DNA of 31,669 nucleotides from a virus. Location of the stretch: positions 1-31,669 of IMG/VR virus record IMGVR_UViG_3300020439_000042; one strand, given 5' to 3'. The notes below the pieces were generated by a model that did no database searches, was not told where the DNA came from, and worked only from the letters and a program-made list of their open reading frames with translations. Position numbers and translations under genes: made by a program. This document shows, piece by piece, positions 1 through 6,939 of the stretch. How positions within the stretch are numbered: position 1 is the first letter of the stretch; each line of letters opens with the position of its first letter.

Positions 1-601
1 TTGATTTACCAGAAGTAATAGTAGGATAAACAGATGCAAAGAAGGCATCCGCAACATGGTTTGGAACGAAAGCAAATTCGTCGAGGAAGAGAATGTTAAA
101 CGACATGCCTCGGACAGCACTTGCAGACGTAGAAGCAGCCAGTATCTTTGATCCATTTTCTAATTCAATATTACCTTTGTTCCATACAAGAATACCCTGT
201 TGCATCCACTTGGGTAAGTTCTCATATGCAGTTGCAAGTCTTGCTAAAAGTTCTCTTGCAGTTGTTGCTTTGTTTGCTAGAATACCAATGTTGACACTAT
301 CATTGAAAATAGCATAATGAAGTAGATATGATACACAAGTAGTTGACTTACCAGTCTGACGAGGCATCTTACAGATATTAAATCTGTTATGATGAAATCT
401 CTCAATAAGTTTTTCTTGAAAGTCGTAAGTCTTAAATGGTTGTAAACCATGATCCAGAGTTACAATTTTTACATAATTACGAGCGAAGTATATCGGGTCA
501 TTCTTACATTTGATATACTCTTCAATCTGTTCTTGGGTAAACTCAATTGCGGTATTCGCCTTCTTAAGAAGGGGATTACCTAAGTACACATCATTACTCA
601 T
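1..601 (-). CDS. gp17: Terminase large subunit gp17, N-terminal ATPase part (partial)
   Basis: This is the first 200 residues of the packaging motor ATPase/nuclease; the gene runs off the left edge. The start ATG is at 601-599 and the frame is open to position 1. The translation shows a Walker A motif, MPRQTGKST (residues 79-87), with the arginine-glutamine pair typical of T4 gp17, and a Walker B segment ILFLDE followed by FAF (170-178), where Glu175 would be the catalytic carboxylate. The stretch before it (ASTSASAVRGMSFN) is also typical of the family. In T4 the Walker A lies near residue 161, so the N-terminal arm here is shorter, as in other marine T4-like phages. The nuclease domain is outside the window. 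It sits 7 bases after the stop of the 250-residue gene, with no clear promoter and no good Shine-Dalgarno sequence, so it is probably co-transcribed. The identification is secure. Confidence 0.96.
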   Translation of the reverse strand, partial: MSNDVYLGNPLLKKANTAIEFTQEQIEEYIKCKNDPIYFARNYVKIVTLDHGLQPFKTYDFQEKLIERFHHNRFNICKMPRQTGKSTTCVSYLLHYAIFNDSVNIGILANKATTARELLARLATAYENLPKWMQQGILVWNKGNIELENGSKILAASTSASAVRGMSFNILFLDEFAFVPNHVADAFFASVYPTITSGKS

Positions 602-608
602 AAGTTAA

Positions 609-1361
609 TTAAGATTCATTTTGAACTAATAGAACACAAAAAGTTGCAGCACACTTCATATTATTAGTAGGAGACAATGCCCTTATTTCAATATCTGATT
701 TCTCTTGAATTTTGATTGGAAATTTATATTCTCTATCAACACTATTTACATTTGTATGAATCGTGTCCTGTGCCCTCCACGCACCATCATTTGCATCATG
801 AAGTCTTTTCATCAAGAAAACATCACCATCAGCTTTCGCAGTTGATACATTGAATTGATAGATATATCCAGTGTATCCTGCAGGAACTGTATATAATGCC
901 ATAAAGGTTTGTCCTAGACCACTTGCCGTTGGAGAACCTACAGTACGAATTTGTGCAAGATTTGTTGCACCTTGATTTACACTTATAGTTCCTTCATTAC
1001 TTCCAGTTGAACCAGAAGATGCAACAAATGCACGAAATACTCTATAGAATTCTACAGTTCCTGCAGAACCACCAACAGTTAAAGTTTCTGAAACTTGATT
1101 AAAATCGGAGTCAAGACCTTCAACAGTCACAGTTCTTGCACCAGTTCCAGATGCTGAATCATCATTGTCTGTACTTGTAACTGTTAAAACTCCTGCAGAA
1201 GTTAGGTATGTATAAAGACCACCACCATCCCAGATGGTTTCTAATGAACCATCAATATCATCATTATTACCAAACTTTATGATGTGAAATGCACCACGAA
1301 CTTTACCACGAGAAACATTGAGTTCCCATGCCTCGTCCCAAATATAATTTCTATAACTCAT
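609..1361 (-). CDS. Conserved phage structural-type protein, 250 aa
   Basis: The function is not known. The protein is beta-rich and has no signal peptide, membrane segment or coiled coil. It opens with a short Trp/Arg-rich segment (MSYRNYIWDEAWELNVSRGK), followed by an HIIKFGNNDDIDG segment and a TIWDGGG motif (about residues 27-48). Next comes a long Thr/Val/Gly/Ser-rich part with GTGARTVTVEGLD, and then a TVPAGYTGYIYQF strand pair. I recall this arrangement (FG.N.DID, W.GGG, GTGARTV, YTVPAG) from uncharacterised proteins of tailed phages, usually among virion genes. A decoration or tail-associated role is my inference. Its ATG overlaps the TAA stop of the upstream gene (TAATG at 1363-1359), which points to translational coupling with the 112-residue protein. 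It lies directly before gp17. Confidence 0.8.
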   Translation of the reverse strand: MSYRNYIWDEAWELNVSRGKVRGAFHIIKFGNNDDIDGSLETIWDGGGLYTYLTSAGVLTVTSTDNDDSASGTGARTVTVEGLDSDFNQVSETLTVGGSAGTVEFYRVFRAFVASSGSTGSNEGTISVNQGATNLAQIRTVGSPTASGLGQTFMALYTVPAGYTGYIYQFNVSTAKADGDVFLMKRLHDANDGAWRAQDTIHTNVNSVDREYKFPIKIQEKSDIEIRALSPTNNMKCAATFCVLLVQNES

Positions 1362-1699
1362 TAGTCAACCCAACCCAATTTTCCTGGATGATATCTTTTT
1401 ATATCACCAAATTTTACTAATGGTTTTTGTTCTACTGGATATATTCTTTGAACAATCGCTCCAGGATATTCACCTTGAAGTTGTTCTGCTAACTCTTGAT
1501 TTGTTGGTAGTCTTACAGAATTTGCTTGTTCTAACTTCACTCTGTAAATACTACCCATCCAAACAAAGTCTGCTTGGTATTGATAGTTCTCTTCTACTTG
1601 TTGTTCTGGTGTAGCAGAATTACCACTCACATTGAGGGTTCCATTAAAGTCACCGTGAATAGTGACAGACTCATTTATGAATTCTTTGAAATCTTTCAT
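1361..1699 (-). CDS. Small protein with capsid-targeting-like N-terminus, 112 aa
   Basis: I chose the ATG at 1699-1697 over an in-frame upstream ATG at 1711 because it forms a TGATG overlap with the stop of the 381-residue gene and gives a meaningful N-terminus. That N-terminus, MKDFKEFINE followed by Ser, closely resembles the ten-residue capsid targeting sequence of T4 internal proteins (MKTYQEFIAE in IPIII as I recall it), which the prohead protease gp21 cleaves after the Glu. The rest has a short glycine/asparagine segment, then a domain at about residues 43-94 (F.W.G..Y.V, a LAEQL helix, YPGAIVQRIY). That domain recurs in the 381-residue neighbour. It ends in Gly-Trp-Val-Asp. Localisation inside the capsid is an inference from the N-terminus only. 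The molecular function is unknown. Confidence 0.8.
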   Translation of the reverse strand: MKDFKEFINESVTIHGDFNGTLNVSGNSATPEQQVEENYQYQADFVWMGSIYRVKLEQANSVRLPTNQELAEQLQGEYPGAIVQRIYPVEQKPLVKFGDIKRYHPGKLGWVD

Positions 1700-2844
1700 C
1701 AGCACTTCCAACGACGACGGGCTTTACAGATTGCTTTATCTGGTGTCTTTGAGCAATCAATATTGTGCATCTTTTGTTGTCCGGCAGAACGGGAACAATA
1801 AGACTTACGTCTCTTTGCATCCTTACTACCGGGTTTGGGATCACCAGTCACAGCAGTCTTTAGTTTTGAACCAGGATTTTCACGACGGTATGCAGCCACT
1901 GCCTTTTTACTCATACCGTCAGTTTTATCGGATTTATTAACTTTTTGCCAATCTTCTTCAATTTCAACTTCTTCCTTCACACCAACATTCAACATTGGTT
2001 CACTTGGATCATAAGGTGCAAGATAAAAATGTTTTACAAAAGAACCGGGATACACTTTTTCAAGAGCATCTTGAACTTCACTTCTTGCAGGTTTTCTGAC
2101 TTCTGGGAAGAAGATCTTCATCATCATATACTTACCTCTCCAAGTAAATCCAACTAGGTATACATTACCATTCTGTGCTGGAACTCTTGTCGCCTCTTCA
2201 ATGGTCTCTTCCTTTTCCTTTGTCTCTTCACCAACTGGAACACAATTAGGAACCATTTTGTTTCCTTTCTTCTTCATACCCTTTTGGGTATAACCAACCC
2301 AACACTTCTCATCAAGAACTTCAACTTCAATACCAGCATTTCTCATTGAGTTGATCTGTAGTTCAGTAAATTCAGGAAGAGCCAAGAATTCTTCATTCTT
2401 TGACTTACCGTAATTTGCAGCACCTTTTTTACGACACTGAACCAAACGACCAGATGCATAAGCAGAAGGCCAAACTTTTGCAGATGCCTTGACCTTATGG
2501 TAACATGCATCCTTTTTACCACTACCTTTACCCTTCTTATCTGCTTCGTTGATTTCCATTTCTTCTTTCATTTTCTTTTTTGGTTTGTCAGTTGAAACGT
2601 AAGTAGGTTTTGCAGCACCTGATTTTGATTGTTGATTTGGATCAGCTGCCTTCTTTCTACGAGCCGCAGATCTTCTTTCTGCAGGTGTCATACTTGCTCT
2701 CTTTGATGATGAAACACATTTAGGTGTTCCTTCACCAGGTTCATCACTTGCACAGGTACCACCAGTAACTACATTAACCCAACCAGATTTACCATCCTTA
2801 GATTTGGATCCTTTAAACCACTGATGTAAATTACCTTCCTGCAT
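1699..2844 (-). CDS. Basic, cysteine-containing multidomain protein, 381 aa
   Basis: This is a string of small domains joined by acidic linkers. Domain A (about 6-88) has WFKGSKSKDGKSGWVNV, paired Cys31/Cys43 and MTPAERRSAARRKK. Domain B (111-148) has DACYHKVKASAKVWPSAYAS and QCRKKGAANYG. Domain C (about 152-204) has CWVGYTQKGMKKKGNKMVPN followed by CVP. Domain D (226-285) resembles the C-terminal domain of the next gene. Domain E (297-381) has GMSKKAVAAYRRENPGSKL and ends in a Cys/Arg/Lys-rich tail. Domains A, B and E resemble small domains of unknown function common in marine T4-like phages (I believe DUF5872 and DUF6321, from memory). The linkers contain INE-A (98-101) and IEE-A (215-218), which fit the [LI]-x-E/[AG] rule of T4 prohead protease. 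A late promoter lies 23 bases upstream of the ATG. The function is unknown; a capsid-internal, possibly DNA-contacting role is only a suggestion. Confidence 0.85.
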   Translation of the reverse strand: MQEGNLHQWFKGSKSKDGKSGWVNVVTGGTCASDEPGEGTPKCVSSSKRASMTPAERRSAARRKKAADPNQQSKSGAAKPTYVSTDKPKKKMKEEMEINEADKKGKGSGKKDACYHKVKASAKVWPSAYASGRLVQCRKKGAANYGKSKNEEFLALPEFTELQINSMRNAGIEVEVLDEKCWVGYTQKGMKKKGNKMVPNCVPVGEETKEKEETIEEATRVPAQNGNVYLVGFTWRGKYMMMKIFFPEVRKPARSEVQDALEKVYPGSFVKHFYLAPYDPSEPMLNVGVKEEVEIEEDWQKVNKSDKTDGMSKKAVAAYRRENPGSKLKTAVTGDPKPGSKDAKRRKSYCSRSAGQQKMHNIDCSKTPDKAICKARRRWKC

Positions 2845-2866
2845 TTTAAGAAGAGTTCTCTTTTTT

Positions 2867-2874
2867 TATTTATA
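2867..2874 (-). promoter_or_regulatory. T4-type late promoter -10 element
   Basis: On the minus strand this reads TATAAATA, an exact match to the T4 late consensus. It lies in the 36-base gap before the 381-residue gene, ending 22 bases upstream of its ATG. It would be used by sigma factor gp55 with the sliding clamp. Confidence 0.75.
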
Positions 2875-2880
2875 TCAATA

Positions 2881-3150
2881 TTATGAAGCAACAGCAAAAC
2901 TACTACCAATGGCAACAGCAACTACTTGACTATGTGTCATGGGTGCAATTGCAGTTGATGCTACACCACCTGATACGGGATCTGTTTCTGATGATACACC
3001 CAGTATATTGTGAGTATTCATAACAGAATCGGCAACAGTATAACCAACTCCAGCACCATGTTGCATATTAATAGCATCATCCCACTGAGAATTGGTGTAA
3101 AACATTACTGCTTCTTCTATGTCACCAGTGTTTCTAACTATAATTACCAT
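2881..3150 (-). CDS. Small hypothetical protein, 89 aa
   Basis: I do not recognise this protein. I chose the ATG at 3150-3148 because it is preceded by a good Shine-Dalgarno sequence (AGGA, about 8 bases upstream) and a late-type promoter. A longer frame starting at 3216 would run through that promoter and into the previous coding region. The protein opens MVIIVRNTGDIEEAVMFYTN, with a SQWDDAI segment, and then becomes rich in small residues (Ala, Val, Ser, Gly, Thr). It has an AVAIGSSFAVAS tail that is mildly hydrophobic but contains no clear membrane helix. There are no cysteines or catalytic motifs. It lies between the beta-helix fibre and the Cys-containing multidomain protein, so it is probably a small virion or fibre-associated protein, but that rests on position alone. 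Confidence 0.7.
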   Translation of the reverse strand: MVIIVRNTGDIEEAVMFYTNSQWDDAINMQHGAGVGYTVADSVMNTHNILGVSSETDPVSGGVASTAIAPMTHSQVVAVAIGSSFAVAS

Positions 3151-3190
3151 TGATTTTTCCTGTAAATTGGATGAAAGATAGAAAGTATTA

Positions 3191-3198
3191 TATTTATT
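3191..3198 (-). promoter_or_regulatory. Late-type promoter element overlapping a stop codon
   Basis: The minus strand reads CTAATAAATA around this site, one mismatch from the T4 late TATAAATA core. It overlaps the TAA of the beta-helix fibre gene and lies 41 bases upstream of the 89-residue gene. The same ten-base string occurs before two other genes of the cassette. Confidence 0.6.
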
Positions 3199-5281
3199 AG
3201 TTTTGAATAAATGCACCAGCGTTTCCAGCTGTGTTTAACATAGGTGAAGTTTTATTAGCAGTTGATGTTCCACCAACATTACGAAAATCAATATATGAGT
3301 TTGAAAGTGCTAATAAATCATTTTGTCTATTGTTAGTTACTGTACCAGCACGAACTTGAACTGAACTACTTCCTTGAGCTACAACTCCCTTCTTTCCATT
3401 ATTAGAAATTGTTGATTTGTTTGCTCTACAAGAACCGTTCTCATTTATGTCTATTCCATTTCCACTATTGTTGGATATCACTGAATTTTGAATACGTGCT
3501 GTACCATTACGTATTATATTAATACCATCGCCTTTACAATTAGAAATTGTCAATGGTGGAGTACCACCAATATCAGTAAGATCTCCTAGAAGAATTCCAG
3601 AAGATACAACAATACCTCCACCACAATTTGTCACCGTTACATCCGTAAGAGTTCCATTTCCCCCAAATACAAAGGCTAGTCCCCTATTTGCAAAGTTATG
3701 AATTGCAACATCCTCTAGATCAACACAACCACCTTTACCTCCCTCTCTTCCATTCTCAACTCTTATACCGTCCGTTGATCTTAGATCTCCTGTAGTATTG
3801 TTTCCACGTATTAGAATATCTTTGAGTATCAAAGTAGATTCTGGAGCAACTTTAATTCCCGTAGTAGAATTAAACTGCCATATTGTATTGTAATATGTTT
3901 GTAATTCCGTATCATTTGCTGACTCAGATGCAGTAGTATATCCCCTTATAGCGGCACCACCACTATTACCATTCAAAGTATTTCCTCTAGGTTTAGTTCC
4001 TGAAGGTGTGGCTCCAACGTATTTAATTTGTGAACCTTGTGGGTGGTCTAATCTAATTGGAGAAGTAAATGTATAAGTTCCTGAACCAATAGAAACTGTA
4101 ACCGTCACTCCAAGTTTAATACGTCTTTGAGATAAGAAATCTGCTGCCTTACCTGGTGTAGCCCAAGGAGAACTCACACTTCCATCACCATTTGAATCAT
4201 CACCACTTGTAGTAACATAAAAAGTTGTGTTTGAAGTTATGACGAGAGATGCAGGATTACCATCAACTTCAAAACTAGTTGCTGTTACCACTCCAGTTAG
4301 ATTAATATTACCATTTCCAGTAATATCATTACCATTTACATCCAAATTTCCACCAAGTTGTGGAGTAGTATCACCCACAATATTAGTAGTGATTCCAGTA
4401 AGAGAATCATATGGATAATTTGTAGCATCAGAAAGATCAAATGCTGGAGTTGCATTTGAACCACCAAGACTTAATGATACACCACCATAGGATACAGTTG
4501 AGTTAGATAACTTACTGTTTTCAATAGAACCTGCTAATTGAGCATTAGTAATAGTTCCTGTAAGATCAGTTGTTGGAAGATTACCACTAAAAGTCGTAGC
4601 AGTAATAATACCACTAAGATTTACGTTTCCAGTTCCAGTAATATCATTACTATTGACATCTAAGTTACCACCTAATTGTGGTGTTGTGTCTCCTATAATA
4701 TTTGTTGAAATCCCTGTAAGAGAACTATAAGGATAATTTGTAGCATCAGAAAGATCAAATGCAGGAGTGTTATCAGTACTACCAAGACTTAACTTAACTC
4801 CACCATAAGTAACACTATCATTAACAAGTTTATCATTAGAAATACCACCTGCTAACTGTGAATTGTCAATAGTTCCACTGAAGGATACAGTTACAATACC
4901 TGCAGAAGCTGGAGTTACTGAAAGATTTGACCCAAAATTAATGGTTCCTGCAGTACCGACAGATACATCATTATCAAGAACAACTATTTCTGCAATATCA
5001 CTTGCACCTGTAGTCAATGTATGTGTGGCGACATCAGTAATTCTTCCATCAGTAACAGTAATTTGTAACAGGGCACTTTCACTTCCATATGTTGCATCTG
5101 GTGCATCAACAGTTGCAGTCAATCCAATACCTGATCCAAAGTATGATGTAGCTGTGACTATACCATTTACATCCAGTTTAGTGGTAGGTAAAGTAGATCC
5201 TAAACCAACACGATCATTACTAATATCAGTGGAAAATAAATTATCAGATACTAAATCACCAATCTCTCTGGTTTTTCCCAT
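3197..5281 (-). CDS. Tail fibre or tailspike-like protein with beta-helix C-terminus, 694 aa
   Basis: The N-terminus (MGKTREIGDLVSDNLFSTDI) and the following GLGSTLPTTKLDVNGIVTAT segment are typical of marine phage fibre shafts. Two copies of a roughly 100-residue shaft module follow (about residues 137-236 and 241-337). Each has the pattern QLAG.I.N.KL, GGV.LSLG, TPAFDLSDATNYPY, GDTTPQLGGNLDVN. From about residue 353 a new region begins with FYVTTSGDDSNGDGS and PWATPGKAADF. It continues as short repeating turns rich in N-G, S-N-N and D-V-x-V, ending near LSNSYIDFRNV. This is the signature of a right-handed parallel beta-helix of the pectate-lyase type, seen in tailspikes and depolymerases. 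No catalytic residues can be assigned. The start is supported by AAGGGA a few bases upstream. It is probably a receptor-binding or glycan-processing fibre. Confidence 0.85.
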   Translation of the reverse strand: MGKTREIGDLVSDNLFSTDISNDRVGLGSTLPTTKLDVNGIVTATSYFGSGIGLTATVDAPDATYGSESALLQITVTDGRITDVATHTLTTGASDIAEIVVLDNDVSVGTAGTINFGSNLSVTPASAGIVTVSFSGTIDNSQLAGGISNDKLVNDSVTYGGVKLSLGSTDNTPAFDLSDATNYPYSSLTGISTNIIGDTTPQLGGNLDVNSNDITGTGNVNLSGIITATTFSGNLPTTDLTGTITNAQLAGSIENSKLSNSTVSYGGVSLSLGGSNATPAFDLSDATNYPYDSLTGITTNIVGDTTPQLGGNLDVNGNDITGNGNINLTGVVTATSFEVDGNPASLVITSNTTFYVTTSGDDSNGDGSVSSPWATPGKAADFLSQRRIKLGVTVTVSIGSGTYTFTSPIRLDHPQGSQIKYVGATPSGTKPRGNTLNGNSGGAAIRGYTTASESANDTELQTYYNTIWQFNSTTGIKVAPESTLILKDILIRGNNTTGDLRSTDGIRVENGREGGKGGCVDLEDVAIHNFANRGLAFVFGGNGTLTDVTVTNCGGGIVVSSGILLGDLTDIGGTPPLTISNCKGDGINIIRNGTARIQNSVISNNSGNGIDINENGSCRANKSTISNNGKKGVVAQGSSSVQVRAGTVTNNRQNDLLALSNSYIDFRNVGGTSTANKTSPMLNTAGNAGAFIQN

Positions 5282-5295
5282 ATCCCTTTTCTAAC

Positions 5296-5303
5296 TATTT
5301 ATT
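5296..5303 (-). promoter_or_regulatory. Late-type promoter element
   Basis: On the minus strand the site reads CTAATAAATAG, one mismatch from TATAAATA in the core. It lies in the 35-base gap before the beta-helix fibre, 14 bases upstream of its ATG with a Shine-Dalgarno-like AAGGGA between. Confidence 0.6.
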
Positions 5304-5316
5304 AGTATGATATGAA

Positions 5317-5946
5317 TTAAGAGCTTGTTAATACCCAACCAGTTGTATTATCTGCTTGATAAGCATCTTCATCCCAAGTATAATAATAACCATCATCAAT
5401 CTGTTCTTGAGTAAGTGTTAGTCGATCAATTGGAGGATTCCAAATTGCAAACCTATTATTATTGTTATCCCTAATCCAAGAAGCAAAAGGTGGTGGTATT
5501 GTATCTAATACCCACCCAGTTGTATTATCTGTCTGATGAGCATCCTCATCCCAAATATAAAAAGAACCCGAATCAAATTGTTCTTGAGTAAGTGTTGGAT
5601 ATGTTAGTGGTTCAATCCAGTCAGCAGTGGAATTATCCAATACCCAAGACTCATATGGTTTTGGGCGAATAAAAGCATCTAAAGTTGAATCGTAAGTATA
5701 TCCTTCTCCGGCATAACGAAATCTAAAGTTATTATTGTATGATGTTTTCTTCCATATAGTATCTACTGGACCAGTAGATACACCTACTTCTTCTAAAATA
5801 TCTGGATCATACTGAACTAGGTTTTTACAAATTTGAATACCGATAGTTTCACTTTCATTTCCATTTTCATCTAATATTTCATCATTAGAAATAACTAATA
5901 CTTCTTTTACAATGTTATTTGAATCTAATCTTGCAAAATGTGCCAT
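5317..5946 (-). CDS. Marine phage MAHFA-type protein with internal duplication, 209 aa
   Basis: It opens MAHFARLDSNNIVKEVLVIS, followed by TIWKKTSYNNNFRFRYAGEG and YTYDSTLDAFIRPKPYESWV. I recognise this as a widespread family of marine myovirus proteins of unknown function, usually located near fibre genes. Residues 1-100 are the family core. The C-terminal half is built from Trp-rich units of the form LTQEQ, D-G/S, Y.WDEDA.Q.DNTTGWVL. There are two copies (about residues 116-147 and 175-206), and a degenerate W-rich unit before them (ESWVLDNSTADWIEPL). The two copies are 59 residues apart. The ATG is preceded by an A/T-rich leader with a late-type promoter but no strong Shine-Dalgarno. It is downstream of the glycine-rich adhesin-like gene. 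A fibre-tip or fibre-assembly role is possible but unproven. Confidence 0.85.
   Translation of the reverse strand: MAHFARLDSNNIVKEVLVISNDEILDENGNESETIGIQICKNLVQYDPDILEEVGVSTGPVDTIWKKTSYNNNFRFRYAGEGYTYDSTLDAFIRPKPYESWVLDNSTADWIEPLTYPTLTQEQFDSGSFYIWDEDAHQTDNTTGWVLDTIPPPFASWIRDNNNNRFAIWNPPIDRLTLTQEQIDDGYYYTWDEDAYQADNTTGWVLTSS
5330..5425 (-). repeat. In-frame direct repeat, copy nearer the stop (177-base period)
   Basis: This segment matches 5507-5602 with scattered differences, at an offset of exactly 177 bases (59 codons). It encodes the second of two LTQEQ...WDEDA...DNTTGWVL units of the 209-residue protein. Confidence 0.85.
5507..5602 (-). repeat. In-frame direct repeat, copy nearer the start (177-base period)
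   Basis: This is the partner of 5330-5425. The protein units differ at surface-type positions (SGSFYI versus DGYYYT, HQTD versus YQAD), while the Trp/Asp/Thr framework is kept. That pattern fits an older duplication under selection rather than a recent copy. Confidence 0.85.
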
Positions 5947-5967
5947 ATCAAAATATTATTTTTTTTT

Positions 5968-5975
5968 TATTTATT
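5968..5975 (-). promoter_or_regulatory. Late-type promoter element overlapping a stop codon
   Basis: The minus strand reads GAATAAATAAAAAAA, with one mismatch to the TATAAATA core. It overlaps the TAA of the glycine-rich gene and ends 21 bases upstream of the ATG of the 209-residue gene. Confidence 0.55.
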
Positions 5976-6939
5976 CTGAAAAAGTGATTGACCCACTAGA
6001 AGTCCAAGTATAACTTCTGTAACCTCCACTTACAGAAACTGATGGACTACCAGTTGTTGATGATGCTGTAATAGAACTAGGTACTCTTATAGTACAACGG
6101 CCACTTCCTCCATTTCCGCCAGTATTAAAAGTACTATTCCCATTAGCTCCTCCACCTCCACCTCCAGTGTTTGCAGTTCCATTTTGTGCTGCACTATATC
6201 CACTGAACGGGTTAGCCTGTGCAGATTGTCCACCACCACCAGCTCCTCCAGAAGAAGCACCATATGCACCATCTACACCTCCGCCGCCGCCGCCGCCGCC
6301 ATACTGACCAAAAGTTGCATTATTCATACCAGCACCACCATTGCCACCATTAGAACTTCCACCATTACCACCATTTACACCAGTGGATCCACCACCACCA
6401 CCGCCACCGGCAGTGCCATTACTTATACTTGCGTTTCCTCCATTACCGGCATTACTACGAGTGTTACCAGAATCTCTACTTGTATATGCAGCACCACCAC
6501 CGCCATTAGTTGCACTTTTGTTGTAAGATGCTCCTCTTCCTCCAAATTGGGTATTTATAACAACTGTACCTCCATTAAGAATTCTACTTCTAGTTCCCTG
6601 CCCGCCTGAATTACCACCAGCACCAATGCTTACTGTTAAAGTTCCTGCAGATGATAAAGTTCTTTGATCAACCTTATAAATACCGCCGCCACCACCGCCA
6701 GCTCCAGCATTACTATTATCGGTATTACCACCGCCACCACCACCAGCGACCAATGCAACATCATAAGTAAGGGGGAATATAGAAGCAGAAGTACCATAAA
6801 AATCACTCAATGAAATAGTACCAGAACCAGGTACACCTGTATCTACACCATAATATTCAGTAATAGAAATAGGATTAGAACCTCCAAACTCGGTTTGGAC
6901 ATCATTTAGTGAAATAGCTCCAGAACTTTGTAATGCCAT
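5971..6939 (-). CDS. Glycine-rich adhesin-like tail fibre tip protein, 322 aa
   Basis: Residues 1-55 form a module common in marine phage tail proteins: SSGAISLNDVQTEFGGSNPI, then SITEYYG, and again GTISLSDFYGT. Residues about 58-275 are extremely glycine-rich, with many runs of four to seven glycines (AGGGGGG, NGGGG, GAGGGGGG) separated by Asn/Ser/Ala/Thr-rich segments. The last part (about 280-322) is a beta-type Ser/Thr-rich tail with GGYRSYTWTSSGSITF. Polyglycine motifs between variable loops are the hallmark of the gp38 adhesin of T2-type phages, which caps the long fibre. The gene starts in a TGATG overlap with the stop of the giant fibre, so the two are translationally coupled, like gp37-gp38. 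No direct sequence match to gp38 can be claimed, so the adhesin role is inferred from composition and position. Confidence 0.8.
   Translation of the reverse strand: MALQSSGAISLNDVQTEFGGSNPISITEYYGVDTGVPGSGTISLSDFYGTSASIFPLTYDVALVAGGGGGGNTDNSNAGAGGGGGGIYKVDQRTLSSAGTLTVSIGAGGNSGGQGTRSRILNGGTVVINTQFGGRGASYNKSATNGGGGAAYTSRDSGNTRSNAGNGGNASISNGTAGGGGGGGSTGVNGGNGGSSNGGNGGAGMNNATFGQYGGGGGGGGVDGAYGASSGGAGGGGQSAQANPFSGYSAAQNGTANTGGGGGGANGNSTFNTGGNGGSGRCTIRVPSSITASSTTGSPSVSVSGGYRSYTWTSSGSITFSE
6281..6298. repeat. (CCG)6 triplet repeat
   Basis: Six perfect CCG units on the plus strand (GGC/Gly codons on the coding strand) lie inside the glycine-rich gene. It is the most GC-rich spot in an AT-rich window. 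Gain or loss of units would keep the frame and only change the length of a polyglycine run. Confidence 0.85.

Noticed and set aside
93-317. Plus-strand ORF of 74 aa at the left edge
   Set aside because: It is antisense to the gp17 ATPase region, whose Walker motifs are in the opposite strand; it has no recognisable protein features.
6184-6609. Plus-strand ORF of 141 aa rich in Ser, Thr and Ile
   Set aside because: It is a low-complexity reading of the reverse complement of the glycine codons in the adhesin-like gene.
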